Shown: positions 34,659 through 43,412 of the stretch, one piece after another | How positions within the stretch are numbered: the stretch's first letter is position 1 | How the letters are laid out: each line of letters starts with the position of its first letter | DNA from: Marivita sp051251565 | GTDB lineage: Bacteria; Pseudomonadota; Alphaproteobacteria; Rhodobacterales; Rhodobacteraceae | Length of the DNA stretch: 64,000 nt | Assembly: GCF_051251565.1 (NCBI RefSeq) | Contig: NZ_JBPOFB010000008.1 | Coordinates: forward strand, 1-64,000 | Direction of reading: 5' to 3' | Translations under genes and position numbers: made by a program | Notes under the pieces: generated by a model | What the model saw: only the letters and a program-made list of their open reading frames with translations | What the model was told of the DNA's origin: nothing | Databases searched by the model: none

Positions 34659-35600
34659 ATGGCACCCCGTAAGATCATCATCGACACCGACCCCGGCCAG
34701 GACGACGCGGTTGCCATCCTGTTGGCGCTCGCCTCACCAGAAGACCTTGAGGTTGTGGGCATCACAGCCGTGGCGGGGAACGTGCCACTGCATCTGACTG
34801 AAAAAAATGCGCGCATCGTCTGTGAATTGGCGGGCAAGCTTGACACCAGGGTGTTCGCAGGCTGCAACACCCCCATCGCCCGCACGCTGGTCACGGCGGA
34901 ACATGTGCACGGAAAGACCGGACTCGATGGCCCAACCCTGCCTGATCCCACGATGCCGCTTCAGGATCAGCACGCGGTGGATTTCATCATCGACACGCTG
35001 CGCACCGAACCTGCGGGAACAGTCACACTGTGCCCATTGGGACCGCTCACGAACATTGCGGTCGCGTTGCAGCGCGCGCCGGATATTGCAGGGCGGATTG
35101 CAGAGATCGTGCTGATGGGCGGGGCCTATTTCGAAGTTGGCAACATCACCCCTGCGGCCGAGTTCAACATCTATGTCGATCCCGAAGCGGCCAAGATCGT
35201 CTTTGCCTGCGGTGCCCCCATCACGGTGATGCCGTTGGACGTCACCCACAAGGCGTTGGTCACCACACCGCGCAACGACGCATTCCGTGCGCTTGAAACC
35301 CCTGTGGGCAGGGCCGTGGCGGACATGACCGATTTCTTTGAACGGTTCGACAAGGAAAAATACGGCAGTTCTGGCGCGCCGCTGCACGATCCATGTGTTG
35401 TCGCCTATCTGATCCAGCCAGACCTGTTCTCCGGGCGGCACATCAATGTCGAGGTTGAAACCGGCTCTGACCTTACCCTCGGCATGACGGTCGCCGATTG
35501 GTGGGGTGTCACTGACCGGCCTGCCAATGCCACCTTCATGGGCGATATTGATGCCGATGGGTTCTTTGCTCTGCTGACCAACCGGCTGGCCCGGTTATGA
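34659..35600 (+). CDS. inosine-uridine preferring nucleoside hydrolase family protein
   Basis: Splits nucleosides to ribose and base. 313 residues. The N-terminal IIIDTDPGQDDAVAILLAL motif (residues about 5-23) is the Asp-rich calcium site; VTLCPLGPLTNIAVAL near residue 125, EFNIYVDPEAA near residue 168 and the late HDPCVVAYL Asp complete the site. AAGGAGG 7 bases before the ATG is a strong ribosome site. Followed by a GNAT gene with an ATGA overlap. Confidence 0.92.
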   Translation: MAPRKIIIDTDPGQDDAVAILLALASPEDLEVVGITAVAGNVPLHLTEKNARIVCELAGKLDTRVFAGCNTPIARTLVTAEHVHGKTGLDGPTLPDPTMPLQDQHAVDFIIDTLRTEPAGTVTLCPLGPLTNIAVALQRAPDIAGRIAEIVLMGGAYFEVGNITPAAEFNIYVDPEAAKIVFACGAPITVMPLDVTHKALVTTPRNDAFRALETPVGRAVADMTDFFERFDKEKYGSSGAPLHDPCVVAYLIQPDLFSGRHINVEVETGSDLTLGMTVADWWGVTDRPANATFMGDIDADGFFALLTNRLARL

Positions 35601-36043
35601 GATCGCTTCACCTTGCCATGGAAGAGGACCTGCCCAAGCTTTTGCCGCTGGTGGCCGGGTTCCACGACCACCAAGGCTTCAACACCACAGCCGAACACCA
35701 GCACGACGCGATCCTGCCCCTGCTGCAAGGCAGCCCGCACGGCGCGATCTGGCTGATTGGTCCACGCCGCGCGCCGGTGGGCTATGTGGTGGTGTCATTC
35801 GGCTGGTCTGTCGAATATGGCGGCATGGACGCGATCGTCGACGAATTGTATGTCCGCAACGCCGTACGCAAGCGCGGCATGGGGTCGGATGCGCTCAACG
35901 CTTTGGCCAAAGCGCTCAGCGAAGGCGGTATCCGCGCGCTTCACCTTGAGGCCAACCAGAACGATGAAACCCTCAAACGGTTCTATCAACGCGCAAAGTT
36001 CTTCACCCGCGAAGGCTATGCCTATATGTCCCGCGAGCTGTGA
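35597..36043 (+). CDS. GNAT family N-acetyltransferase
   Basis: 148 residues. The GNAT core is visible: VGYVVVSFGWSVEYGGMDAIVDELYVRNAVRKRGMGSDAL around residues 55-95, which includes the R/Q-x-x-G-x-G acetyl-CoA loop (RKRGMG), and the motif B end NDETLKRFYQRAKF. Substrate unknown. Translationally coupled to the nucleoside hydrolase. Confidence 0.88.
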   Translation: MRSLHLAMEEDLPKLLPLVAGFHDHQGFNTTAEHQHDAILPLLQGSPHGAIWLIGPRRAPVGYVVVSFGWSVEYGGMDAIVDELYVRNAVRKRGMGSDALNALAKALSEGGIRALHLEANQNDETLKRFYQRAKFFTREGYAYMSREL

Positions 36044-36046
36044 CGC

Positions 36047-36586
36047 CTAGCCCATGGATGACACGACGATAATCATGAGCAACGAATAAAGCATGATACC
36101 CCCGCCAATAAGCCAGATCGGGTAGTTGCGCCCCACACTGGCCTTGGCCAGTTCTTTGGCCTGATAAATCAAATCCGGCCATGTGTAGCTGACGAAATCA
36201 CCCTGCGTGAAAATCACCTTGATCCGGCCATCCTCGTCCACCACGGGCAATCGGCGGAACCGTTCGTTGGACATGATGCGCAGCCAATCGACCACATCGT
36301 CGGTTTCGCGGGCAAGCCGTGGATCACTGGTCATGATATCAGCCAGTGTCGTCGTCTCGGCGTCCTTGCCCGCCGCGACCAGCTTTTTCATCACGTCGCG
36401 CTCTGTGGCGATGCCGATCACTTTTTGATCGCCGTCCACAATTACCACAGACCCGAAATTCTTGGCGCTCATCGCAACCACGGCTTCGAGCACTGTGGCG
36501 GTTGGAGGGAAACAAAGCGGTTTGGGTTTGGACGCGAATTCGGGACGATCCTTCAACGTCATGCCATACGTGTCTGATGCGGCCAT
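36047..36586 (-). CDS. CBS-domain protein with C-terminal membrane helix
   Basis: 179 residues. Two CBS repeats (about 30-80 and 95-145; VVIVDGDQKVIGIATERDVMKKL and RLPVVDEDGRIKVIFTQGDFV) form a nucleotide-sensing Bateman module. A single hydrophobic helix at about 157-177 anchors the C-terminus. AAAGGAG 8 bases upstream fixes the ATG at 36586. The ligand is unknown; it converges with the GNAT gene. Confidence 0.87.
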   Translation of the reverse strand: MAASDTYGMTLKDRPEFASKPKPLCFPPTATVLEAVVAMSAKNFGSVVIVDGDQKVIGIATERDVMKKLVAAGKDAETTTLADIMTSDPRLARETDDVVDWLRIMSNERFRRLPVVDEDGRIKVIFTQGDFVSYTWPDLIYQAKELAKASVGRNYPIWLIGGGIMLYSLLMIIVVSSMG

Positions 36587-36684
36587 GCAGGATACTCCTT
36601 TAATCAATACCCTATTGAGCTTAGCGCCGATCTGACAAAGACAAGCCTCTGGTGATGCGCGGCCCCGCGTCCTATATCTGCGCT

Positions 36685-38103
36685 ATGACTTTACACATCC
36701 CGTTCGACAACAGCTACGCCACCCTGCCAGACAGCTTTTTTGCGCGGGTCAATCCAGAGCCGGTCAAGGCGCCGTCGCTCATTGCCGTGAACGCGCCGCT
36801 GGCGCAGGAGCTGGGGATCGACGGGCTGGACGATCCGAACCTCGCCGCGCTGTTTTCCGGCAATGCCCTGCCCGACGGCGCGACGCCGCTGGCGCAGCTC
36901 TATGCTGGGCACCAGTTTGGTCAGTACAACCCGCAACTGGGGGATGGCCGCGCGGTCCTTCTGGGCGAAGCCATCGGACCTGACGGTCAACGCCGGGACA
37001 TTCAGCTCAAGGGCTCGGGGCGCACGCCCTATTCGCGCATGGGCGACGGGCGCGCATGGCTGGGTCCGGTTCTGCGCGAATATGTGGTGAGCGAAGCCAT
37101 GCACGCGCTCGGCGTGCCCACAACCCGCGCGCTTGCCGCTGTGCGAACCGGCGAACGGGTGGTGCGCGAGCGCCCCTTGCCCGGTGCCGTCCTGACCCGC
37201 GTGGCGCACAGCCATCTGCGGGTGGGCACGTTTCAGGTCTTTGCAGCGCGCGGCGACATCGAAGCCCTCCAAACGCTGTTCGATTACGCGGTTGCGCGCC
37301 ACTATCCCGACGCGCCCGACCCCGCCAGTTTCCTCAATGCCGTGATGCGCAGGCAGGCTGCTTTGGTGGCACATTGGCTTAGCCTTGGGTTTATCCACGG
37401 CGTGATGAACACCGACAATTGCAGCATTTCAGGCGAGACCATAGATTACGGCCCCTGCGCCTTTATGGACAGCTATCACCCGGCAACGGTCTATTCCTCG
37501 ATCGACCGGTACGGCCGCTACAGCTATGCCGCACAGGCCGACATTATCGTGTGGAACATGGCACAGCTTGCCACCGCATTGCTGTCGCTCATGCCCGACC
37601 CGGAGGCGTCGGTGGAACCGTTCACCGCGCAGATCCACGCCATGCCCGAGATGATCCGCGCCGAATGGCTGTCGCGCTTTGGCAAAAAGATCGGCGTGGC
37701 CCAAGCCACACCCGAGGACAGCGCGCTGATCACCGGTCTTTTATCAGTGATGGAAGAGGCCGAGGCCGATTTCACCAACACCTTCCGGGGGTTGGTGGAT
37801 GGTACCGCACGGAACCAGTTCACCGATCCCGTGGCCTTTGATGCGTGGGCCGCAACATGGCAGGCCCGGATCAAGACCGAGGACGACCCACAGGGCCAGA
37901 TGCGCACGGCCAACCCTGCGCTGATCCCGCGCAACCACCGCATCGAAGAGATGATCACCGCCGCGGTTGCGGGCGATGACAGCCTTTTTCACCGGCTCAA
38001 CACGGCCTATGCGACGCCCTATGCCGACACGGGCGCGGATGCAGACCTGCGCCAGCCGCCAAAACCACAAGAGGTGGTGCAGGCCACGTTTTGCGGAACC
38101 TGA
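36685..38103 (+). CDS. selO: protein adenylyltransferase SelO
   Basis: Pseudokinase-fold enzyme that transfers AMP to protein hydroxyl groups; in bacteria linked to redox stress. 472 residues, family length. GHQFGQYNPQLGDGRAVLLGE near residue 75, QLKGSGRTPYSRMGDGRA near residue 112 and HGVMNTDNCSISGETIDYGPCAFMD near residue 240 are the inverted kinase-like active-site motifs. The C-terminus ends FCGT, with Cys in the place where eukaryotic SelO has selenocysteine. Confidence 0.95.
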   Translation: MTLHIPFDNSYATLPDSFFARVNPEPVKAPSLIAVNAPLAQELGIDGLDDPNLAALFSGNALPDGATPLAQLYAGHQFGQYNPQLGDGRAVLLGEAIGPDGQRRDIQLKGSGRTPYSRMGDGRAWLGPVLREYVVSEAMHALGVPTTRALAAVRTGERVVRERPLPGAVLTRVAHSHLRVGTFQVFAARGDIEALQTLFDYAVARHYPDAPDPASFLNAVMRRQAALVAHWLSLGFIHGVMNTDNCSISGETIDYGPCAFMDSYHPATVYSSIDRYGRYSYAAQADIIVWNMAQLATALLSLMPDPEASVEPFTAQIHAMPEMIRAEWLSRFGKKIGVAQATPEDSALITGLLSVMEEAEADFTNTFRGLVDGTARNQFTDPVAFDAWAATWQARIKTEDDPQGQMRTANPALIPRNHRIEEMITAAVAGDDSLFHRLNTAYATPYADTGADADLRQPPKPQEVVQATFCGT

Positions 38104-38199
38104 CACAATATCCAAGCGCGGATATGGCCCACCGGGCAGAACAGTCGCCAGCGTCACACGAATCTGTCATCCTGCCCCAAACAACTTTGGAGTACGGAT

Positions 38200-38994
38200 A
38201 TGAGTCTCATGGGAACACTGGCCAAAGTGGCCATCGGATATGCCACGGCGCGCGGCGTGGCTTCGCTTTCAGGCGGCAAAGGTCTGGGTGGCCTCATGGG
38301 CGGTGCGCAAGTTCCCGGTGACAATCCAATGGCGCAAATTCAGGCGCAGTTGGGTCAGATGATGGGCGGCGCAGGCGGTGGCGCAAACCCAATGGCCGGG
38401 ATCATGGACAAACTTCAATCCGGCGGGCTTGACCTGTCGTCGCTCATGGGGGGCGGTGCCAGTGAACCGTCCGGCAACAAGGGCGGGCTTTTGTCCCAGC
38501 TTGGCGGCGGCGGCAGTGGCGGCGGCGCGGGTCTTGCAGGCATTCTGGCCGCTGCTGGTGGCATGGCCGCGATGGGTGGCAAGAACATGGGGGGTCTGAT
38601 GGATCAGTTCGCCGCGTCCGGGGCCTCTGCCCCGCAGGCCGAGGAAACCGCCGCCCTGATGCTGCGTGCGATGATCCAGACCGCCAAAGCCGATGGCGGC
38701 ATCGACGAGGCAGAACGCGCCAAGATCCTTGAAACAGTAGGCGATGACGCCGACGCCGAAGATATTGCCTTTGTCCAAGCCCAGCTTGCCGCGCCTGTCG
38801 ATGTAGCAAGCCTTGCCAAGGACACGCCCGATGCGCTGCGCGCACAAGTCTACGGCGCATCGCTCATGACGATCCGCCTCGACTCCCAGGCCGAGGCGCA
38901 ATACCTGCACGAACTGGCCCAAGCGATGGGTCTGGACCAACCAACCGTCAACACTGTGCACATGCAGATGGGGGTTCAGCCGCTTTACAGCTGA
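38200..38994 (+). CDS. DUF533 / TerB-like protein
   Basis: 264 residues. The first 140 are a Gly/Met/Ala-rich, low-complexity region (GGLMGGA, QLGQMMGGAGGGANPMAG, LGGGGSGGGAG), some of it hydrophobic enough to associate with membrane. The last 120 form a helical TerB/DUF533 domain with MLRAMIQTAKADGGIDEAERAKIL near residue 155, whose acidic motif matches the metal-binding D-G-x-I-D/E of TerB proteins. Similar to YebE. Function not established. Confidence 0.82.
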   Translation: MSLMGTLAKVAIGYATARGVASLSGGKGLGGLMGGAQVPGDNPMAQIQAQLGQMMGGAGGGANPMAGIMDKLQSGGLDLSSLMGGGASEPSGNKGGLLSQLGGGGSGGGAGLAGILAAAGGMAAMGGKNMGGLMDQFAASGASAPQAEETAALMLRAMIQTAKADGGIDEAERAKILETVGDDADAEDIAFVQAQLAAPVDVASLAKDTPDALRAQVYGASLMTIRLDSQAEAQYLHELAQAMGLDQPTVNTVHMQMGVQPLYS

Positions 38995-39009
38995 TCGCAT
39001 TTACCCTGT

Positions 39010-39855
39010 ATGAAAGGCATTTTGCTGGCCGTTCTCGGTGTTCTGATCCTGACACCGGACGCGCTTCTTATTCGTCTGTCGGGGTTGGAGGCAGCCCCGC
39101 TTGTCGCGTGGCGTGGTCTGGCGATGGGGACCCTGTTCCTGATCGCAGCGACGCTCACAGGCCAACTTCGGCTGTTTCCGCGTCTTGCCTCAGGCGCGGG
39201 CCTCGCGTTGGTACTGGCGCAATGGGCCAACGCCTCTCTGTTCGCCCCGGCGATTTCGCTGGCCCCTGTGGCCTTGGTGCTGATCGCGGTGGCAACCGTT
39301 CCGATCTGGGCGGCGATCCTGTCGCGCGTGCTCTACGGTCAGCCAACCCGCCCCGCGACATGGGTCACGATTGCCGTTGTCAGCGCGGGCATTGTTCTGG
39401 CCATGCTGGGCAAAGGCGATGTGGCGCTCAACCGAAGCTCTGTCATTGGCGTGGCCTGTGGTCTTGGCGTGGCACTCAGCCTCGCGCTCAGCTTTACGCT
39501 ACTGCGCAACAGGCCCGACATGCCGTTGTTGACTGCTGTTGGAACAGGGTCGTTTCTGGCCGGGATCACCGCTTTTGCGTTCACCACACCCGCGATCATG
39601 ACATCCGGCACCACTTGGGCCATAGCGCTGGCCAGCTTTGTCGTGCTGCCCCTGTCCTTCTACCTGATGTCCGAAGCATCGCGGCACACCGCATCGGTCA
39701 ATGTCAGCCTCGTGCTGCTGCTCGAAACCGTGCTCGGTCCGGTTTGGGTCTGGATGGCGATTGGTGAGGCCCCCACCCCCACCATGCTGAGCGGCGGGGC
39801 CATCGTGGTGTCGACATTGGCGATATATCTTTGGCACCTGCGCCGCCGCGCGTAA
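39010..39855 (+). CDS. EamA/DMT family transporter
   Basis: 281 residues with ten predicted membrane helices in two EamA repeats. The opening GILLAVLGVLILTPDALLIRLSG is typical of DMT exporters. Substrate unknown. The second repeat ends VNVSLVLLLETVLGPVWVWMAIGEAPT, the usual conserved Glu-containing segment. First of two EamA genes flanking the Fur-family regulator. Confidence 0.86.
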   Translation: MKGILLAVLGVLILTPDALLIRLSGLEAAPLVAWRGLAMGTLFLIAATLTGQLRLFPRLASGAGLALVLAQWANASLFAPAISLAPVALVLIAVATVPIWAAILSRVLYGQPTRPATWVTIAVVSAGIVLAMLGKGDVALNRSSVIGVACGLGVALSLALSFTLLRNRPDMPLLTAVGTGSFLAGITAFAFTTPAIMTSGTTWAIALASFVVLPLSFYLMSEASRHTASVNVSLVLLLETVLGPVWVWMAIGEAPTPTMLSGGAIVVSTLAIYLWHLRRRA

Positions 39856-39930
39856 TTTTTCCGCGTGCGGTTATGGCAATGCCGCACGCAGTTGGATACA
39901 CCTTGCGCCACATTGACAAGAGGTCCGGCG

Positions 39931-40341
39931 ATGACCGAAACCATCATCTCGCGTTGCGAAGCGCAAGGGCTCCGCCTGACCGAGCAGCGCCGCACCATTG
40001 CGCAAGTCCTCGAAGAGGCAGACGATCATCCGCACGTGGAAGAGTTGTATGCCCGCGCCTCCGGGCGTGATCCGAACATTTCGATCGCCACAGTTTACCG
40101 GACGGTAAAACTATTCGAAGAAGCCGGGATTCTGGAGAAGATCGATTTTGGCGACGGCCGCGCCCGCTACGAAGACGCCGAACGCGATCACCATGACCAC
40201 CTGATCGACCTGCAAACCGGCAAGGTGATCGAATTCGTAGACCCCGAGATCGAAGCGCTTCAGGAAAAGATCGCAGCCAAGCTGGGCTACCGGCTCAAGG
40301 GTCACAAGCTCGAACTCTACGGCGTTCCGATCAAGAAGTGA
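39931..40341 (+). CDS. Fur-family transcriptional regulator (Fur/Mur type)
   Basis: 136 residues. The winged HTH contains the recognition helix SIATVYRTVKLFEEAGI near residue 50. Metal-site residues include H33 (DDHPHVEEL region), the DHHDHLID cluster near residue 90 and H/E residues in the dimer domain (KGHKLELYG). The Cys pair of the structural zinc site is missing. In Rhodobacterales such proteins often act as the manganese-sensing Mur rather than an iron-sensing Fur; sequence alone does not decide. Starts at the ATG 39931. Confidence 0.88.
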   Translation: MTETIISRCEAQGLRLTEQRRTIAQVLEEADDHPHVEELYARASGRDPNISIATVYRTVKLFEEAGILEKIDFGDGRARYEDAERDHHDHLIDLQTGKVIEFVDPEIEALQEKIAAKLGYRLKGHKLELYGVPIKK

Positions 40342-40394
40342 CCTACACATCAAAAGCGCTGGTCCCTGTCCCGAAACAGGCGTAGCAGCGCGGG

Positions 40395-41285
40395 ATGCAG
40401 AACCTCCAAGGCATCCTTTTGATGATCGCGGCCATGGCGGGCTTTGCCCTTGGCGATGTGGGCATCAAGTTCCTGTCCGCCGACCTGTCGCTCAGCCAGA
40501 TCGTGATGACGATGGGGATTGTCGGAACCACGTTCTTTGTCGGCCTCAGCCGGGCCAAAGGCCAGCCCGTTTGGTCGCGCGACTTGCTCCATCCGGCCGT
40601 CACCACACGCGGCATTGCCGAAATCGTTGCCGCGCTGTTCATGGTGAATGCGCTGGCGCTGACACCTTTGTCGTTGGTCACCAGCGTCACCCAAGCGGGG
40701 CCATTGGTCGTGGCCTTGGGTGCTGTGGTGTTCTTTAAGGAAACAGTCGGTTGGCGGCGATGGTGCGCGATCCTCACCGGGCTGACCGGCGTAATGATCA
40801 TCCTGAGACCGGGCACAGACGGGTTCAACAGCCTCGCACTGCTGGCTGTGGGCGCGATGCTGGCGCTGGCCGCGCGCGACCTGTCCACGCGGGCCGCACC
40901 CAAAACTTTGAGCAACCTGCAACTGGCAACCGTTGGCTTTGCCGCGTTCAACGTGGCAGCCCTTTGCCTGATCCCCTTCACCGGTCCATGGAAGCTTCCC
41001 ACTCTGCACCAGACCGGGTTGCTGACATTGGCCATCGTGCCAACCATTGCAGGCTATTACGCCATCACCGCCGCGATGCGGGTCGGCGAAATCTCGGTTG
41101 TGACACCGTTTCGCTACACCCGTCTGTTGTTCGGGCTTGTCCTGGGCGTGACGCTGTTTGGCGAAACCATCGACATTTGGATGCTGGCGGGCGGATCGCT
41201 GATCGTGGGGTCGGGCGTCTATACTGTGCTGCGCGAACGCAAGCTGCGCCGCGCCGCGCGCGCTGATCAGGAGTCGCTGTCCTAA
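40395..41285 (+). CDS. EamA/DMT family transporter
   Basis: 296 residues and ten hydrophobic segments in two EamA repeats. It is not a recent duplicate of the transporter at 39010-39855; the sequences differ throughout. The conserved segments ALTPLSLVTSVTQAGPLVVALGAVVFFKE and VTPFRYTRLLFGLVLGVTLFGE match the RhaT/RarD-like EamA family. Substrate unknown. The charged tail is cytoplasmic. Confidence 0.86.
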   Translation: MQNLQGILLMIAAMAGFALGDVGIKFLSADLSLSQIVMTMGIVGTTFFVGLSRAKGQPVWSRDLLHPAVTTRGIAEIVAALFMVNALALTPLSLVTSVTQAGPLVVALGAVVFFKETVGWRRWCAILTGLTGVMIILRPGTDGFNSLALLAVGAMLALAARDLSTRAAPKTLSNLQLATVGFAAFNVAALCLIPFTGPWKLPTLHQTGLLTLAIVPTIAGYYAITAAMRVGEISVVTPFRYTRLLFGLVLGVTLFGETIDIWMLAGGSLIVGSGVYTVLRERKLRRAARADQESLS

Positions 41286-41293
41286 GGTGAACC

Positions 41294-41305
41294 GTTAGCG
41301 CTATC
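41294..41305. promoter_or_regulatory. LacI-family operator, CceR-like, upstream of eno
   Basis: GTTAGCGCTATC matches the zwf operator at 11 of 12 bases. It lies 73 bases before the eno start. The shared site suggests that one regulator links lower glycolysis with the zwf operon. Confidence 0.6.
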
Positions 41306-41377
41306 AGCCGCAGTTTACTTTACGTCCCTGCCTGCTATACCCCCGCCCATCATCAGCTTTTTCAGGACCCAAGCGCA

Positions 41378-42655
41378 ATGAGCACCATCATCGACATCCA
41401 CGCCCGCGAAATTCTGGACAGCCGCGGCAATCCCACTGTTGAGGTAGACGTCACCCTCGAAGACGGCACCATCGGACGCGCCGCTGTCCCGTCGGGCGCG
41501 TCGACCGGTGCTTATGAGGCAGTGGAAAAACGCGATGGCGACAAAAGCCGCTACATGGGCAAAGGCGTGCTCGAAGCGGTTGCCGCCGTCAACGGCGAAA
41601 TCGCCGACGAGATCGTGGGTCTGGACGCGACCGAACAGGTCGGCATCGACATGGCGATGATCGAATTGGACGGCACCGATAACAAAAGCCGCCTTGGCGC
41701 AAACGCCATCCTCGGAGTGAGCCTTGCCGTCGCCAAAGCAGCGGCCGATTTCACTGCACAACCGCTTTTCCGATATGTCGGTGGCACTTCGGCCCGGCTT
41801 TTGCCCGTGCCCATGATGAACATCATCAATGGCGGCGAACATGCTGACAATCCGATCGACATTCAGGAATTCATGATCATGCCCGTGGCTGCGGAAAACA
41901 TCCGTGATGCCGTGCGCATGGGCTCCGAAGTGTTCCACACCCTGAAAAAAGAACTGTCTGCCAAAGGTCTGTCCACAGGTTTGGGCGACGAAGGCGGCTT
42001 TGCGCCGGAACTTGGTTCAACCCGCGAGGCGCTTGATTTCATTCTGAAATCCATCGAAAAAGCAGGCTATACGCCGGGCGAGGACATCATGCTTGCCCTC
42101 GATTGCGCAGCGACCGAATATTACAAGGACGGCAATTACGTCTATGCTGGCGAAGGCAAAACCCTGACCTCGGACGAAAACGTGGCCTATCTTCAGGCGC
42201 TGGTGGCCGACTACCCGATCCTGTCCATCGAAGACGGCATGTCCGAGGATGACTGGGACGGTTGGGCGATGCTGACCGAAGTGCTGGGCGACAAGGTACA
42301 GCTGGTGGGCGACGATCTGTTTGTCACCAACCCGGTGCGTCTGGCCGATGGCATCGCCCGCGGCTGCGCCAATTCCATGCTCGTCAAGGTGAACCAGATC
42401 GGCACACTGACCGAAACGCTCAAGGCCGTCGATATGGCGCATCGCGCGCGCTACACCAACGTGATGAGCCACCGGTCGGGCGAAACCGAAGACGCCACCA
42501 TCGCGGATCTGGCCGTTGCAACGAACTGCGGTCAGATCAAGACAGGATCGCTGGCGCGGTCAGACCGGTTGGCGAAATACAACCAGTTGATCCGCATCGA
42601 GGAGATGCTGGCAGAAACCGCCGAATACGCCGGGCGGTCGATCCTTCGCGGGTGA
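41378..42655 (+). CDS. eno: enolase
   Basis: Interconverts 2-phosphoglycerate and phosphoenolpyruvate; also part of the RNA degradosome in some bacteria. 425 residues. AREILDSRGNPTVEVDV at the N-terminus, GEHADNPIDIQEFMI near residue 150 and the MLVKVNQIGTLTET and SHRSGETEDATIADLAV signatures near residues 335 and 365 hold the catalytic Lys and magnesium ligands. A single gene under a LacI-like operator and ended by the terminator at 42688. Confidence 0.97.
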   Translation: MSTIIDIHAREILDSRGNPTVEVDVTLEDGTIGRAAVPSGASTGAYEAVEKRDGDKSRYMGKGVLEAVAAVNGEIADEIVGLDATEQVGIDMAMIELDGTDNKSRLGANAILGVSLAVAKAAADFTAQPLFRYVGGTSARLLPVPMMNIINGGEHADNPIDIQEFMIMPVAAENIRDAVRMGSEVFHTLKKELSAKGLSTGLGDEGGFAPELGSTREALDFILKSIEKAGYTPGEDIMLALDCAATEYYKDGNYVYAGEGKTLTSDENVAYLQALVADYPILSIEDGMSEDDWDGWAMLTEVLGDKVQLVGDDLFVTNPVRLADGIARGCANSMLVKVNQIGTLTETLKAVDMAHRARYTNVMSHRSGETEDATIADLAVATNCGQIKTGSLARSDRLAKYNQLIRIEEMLAETAEYAGRSILRG

Positions 42656-42664
42656 TGATTTCGA

Positions 42665-42742
42665 ATTTTCCTATGGAAAATCCGACAAGCCGGGCGCTGC
42701 GCGCCCGGCTTTTTGCATATTTGGAAAAAGAAGAAGACCAGA
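42665..42742 (+). repeat. dispersed intergenic element, copy 2
   Basis: A 7-bp hairpin ATTTTCC-TAT-GGAAAAT (42665-42681), then the GGGCGCTGCGCGCCC hairpin, then TATTTGGAAAAAGAAG... to 42742. The last 25 bases (42718-42742) recur exactly, inverted, at 43303-43327 on the other side of ccmE. Confidence 0.75.
42688..42714 (+). terminator. intrinsic terminator of eno
   Basis: AGCCGGGCGC, loop TGC, GCGCCCGGCT (perfect 10-bp stem), then TTTT. It is built from part of the dispersed element, so the repeat doubles as a terminator here. Confidence 0.88.
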
Positions 42743-42767
42743 ACGCGCCCAAAGGCAGCGCCGTACC

Positions 42768-43223
42768 TTAGCTCCCGGCGTTCGGGTCTTTGTAAATGCC
42801 CTGCTCTTTCAGTGCATCGACCACTTCGGCGGGCATATATTCTTCGTCGTGTTTGGCCAGGATTTCGGACGCTTCGAACACACCGTCCACATAACGCCCG
42901 GTGCCGACCATACCTTCATTTTCAGTGAACAGGTCTGGCAACACGCCGGTATACACCACGGGCACAGTGGCGCCTCCGTCCGTCACGCTGAACGACACGG
43001 TAGACCCCTGCCCCCGCACGATCGAACCTTCGGAAACCAAGCCGCCGATGCGAAAGGTCTCATTCGGCGATGGTGGCTCTGCCATGATCTGGCTTGGTGA
43101 CCGGAAAAAATTAATCCCGTCGCGCATGCCGTACCCGATCAGGGCGGTTGACAGAATCAATGCCACGGTTGCCAGCGCAACCACCTGAATCCGGCGTTGT
43201 TTTTTCAGCGATTTCAGTGCCAT
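42768..43223 (-). CDS. ccmE: cytochrome c maturation haem chaperone CcmE
   Basis: Holds haem covalently in the periplasm and delivers it to CcmF. 151 residues. N-terminal anchor helix at about 13-32 and a beta-barrel domain. The haem-binding His is in AKHDEEYMP near residue 124, the H-x-x-x-Y form. GAAGAGGAC precedes the ATG. Unlike many relatives it is a single gene about 14 kb from ccmF-ccmH, and is flanked by inverted copies of an intergenic element. Confidence 0.95.
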   Translation of the reverse strand: MALKSLKKQRRIQVVALATVALILSTALIGYGMRDGINFFRSPSQIMAEPPSPNETFRIGGLVSEGSIVRGQGSTVSFSVTDGGATVPVVYTGVLPDLFTENEGMVGTGRYVDGVFEASEILAKHDEEYMPAEVVDALKEQGIYKDPNAGS

Positions 43224-43302
43224 GACGTCCTCTTCCCAGACTTGGTACGAATATAGTCAGAAAAATCGCATCTGAAAACGGGTCGGTCCAATTTGCCGCG
43301 GC

Positions 43303-43375
43303 TCTGGTCTTCTTCTTTTTCCAAATACTGCCGGGGGTGAATTGGCCCAAAGGGCCAAAAGGGGGCAGCGCCCCC
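43303..43375 (-). repeat. dispersed intergenic element, copy 3 (inverted)
   Basis: Reverse complement of the element: the 25-bp block at 43303-43327 is an exact inverted match of 42718-42742. It is followed by CCGGGGG, a 7-bp hairpin TTGGCCC-AAA-GGGCCAA (43342-43358) and GGGGGCAGCGCCCCC at 43361. The GGGCGCTGCC and CCCCCGG blocks align with copy 1. Confidence 0.75.
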
Positions 43376-43412
43376 TGCCTTGCGCGACCGGCAAACTGGG
43401 CGCGCCCCCCTC

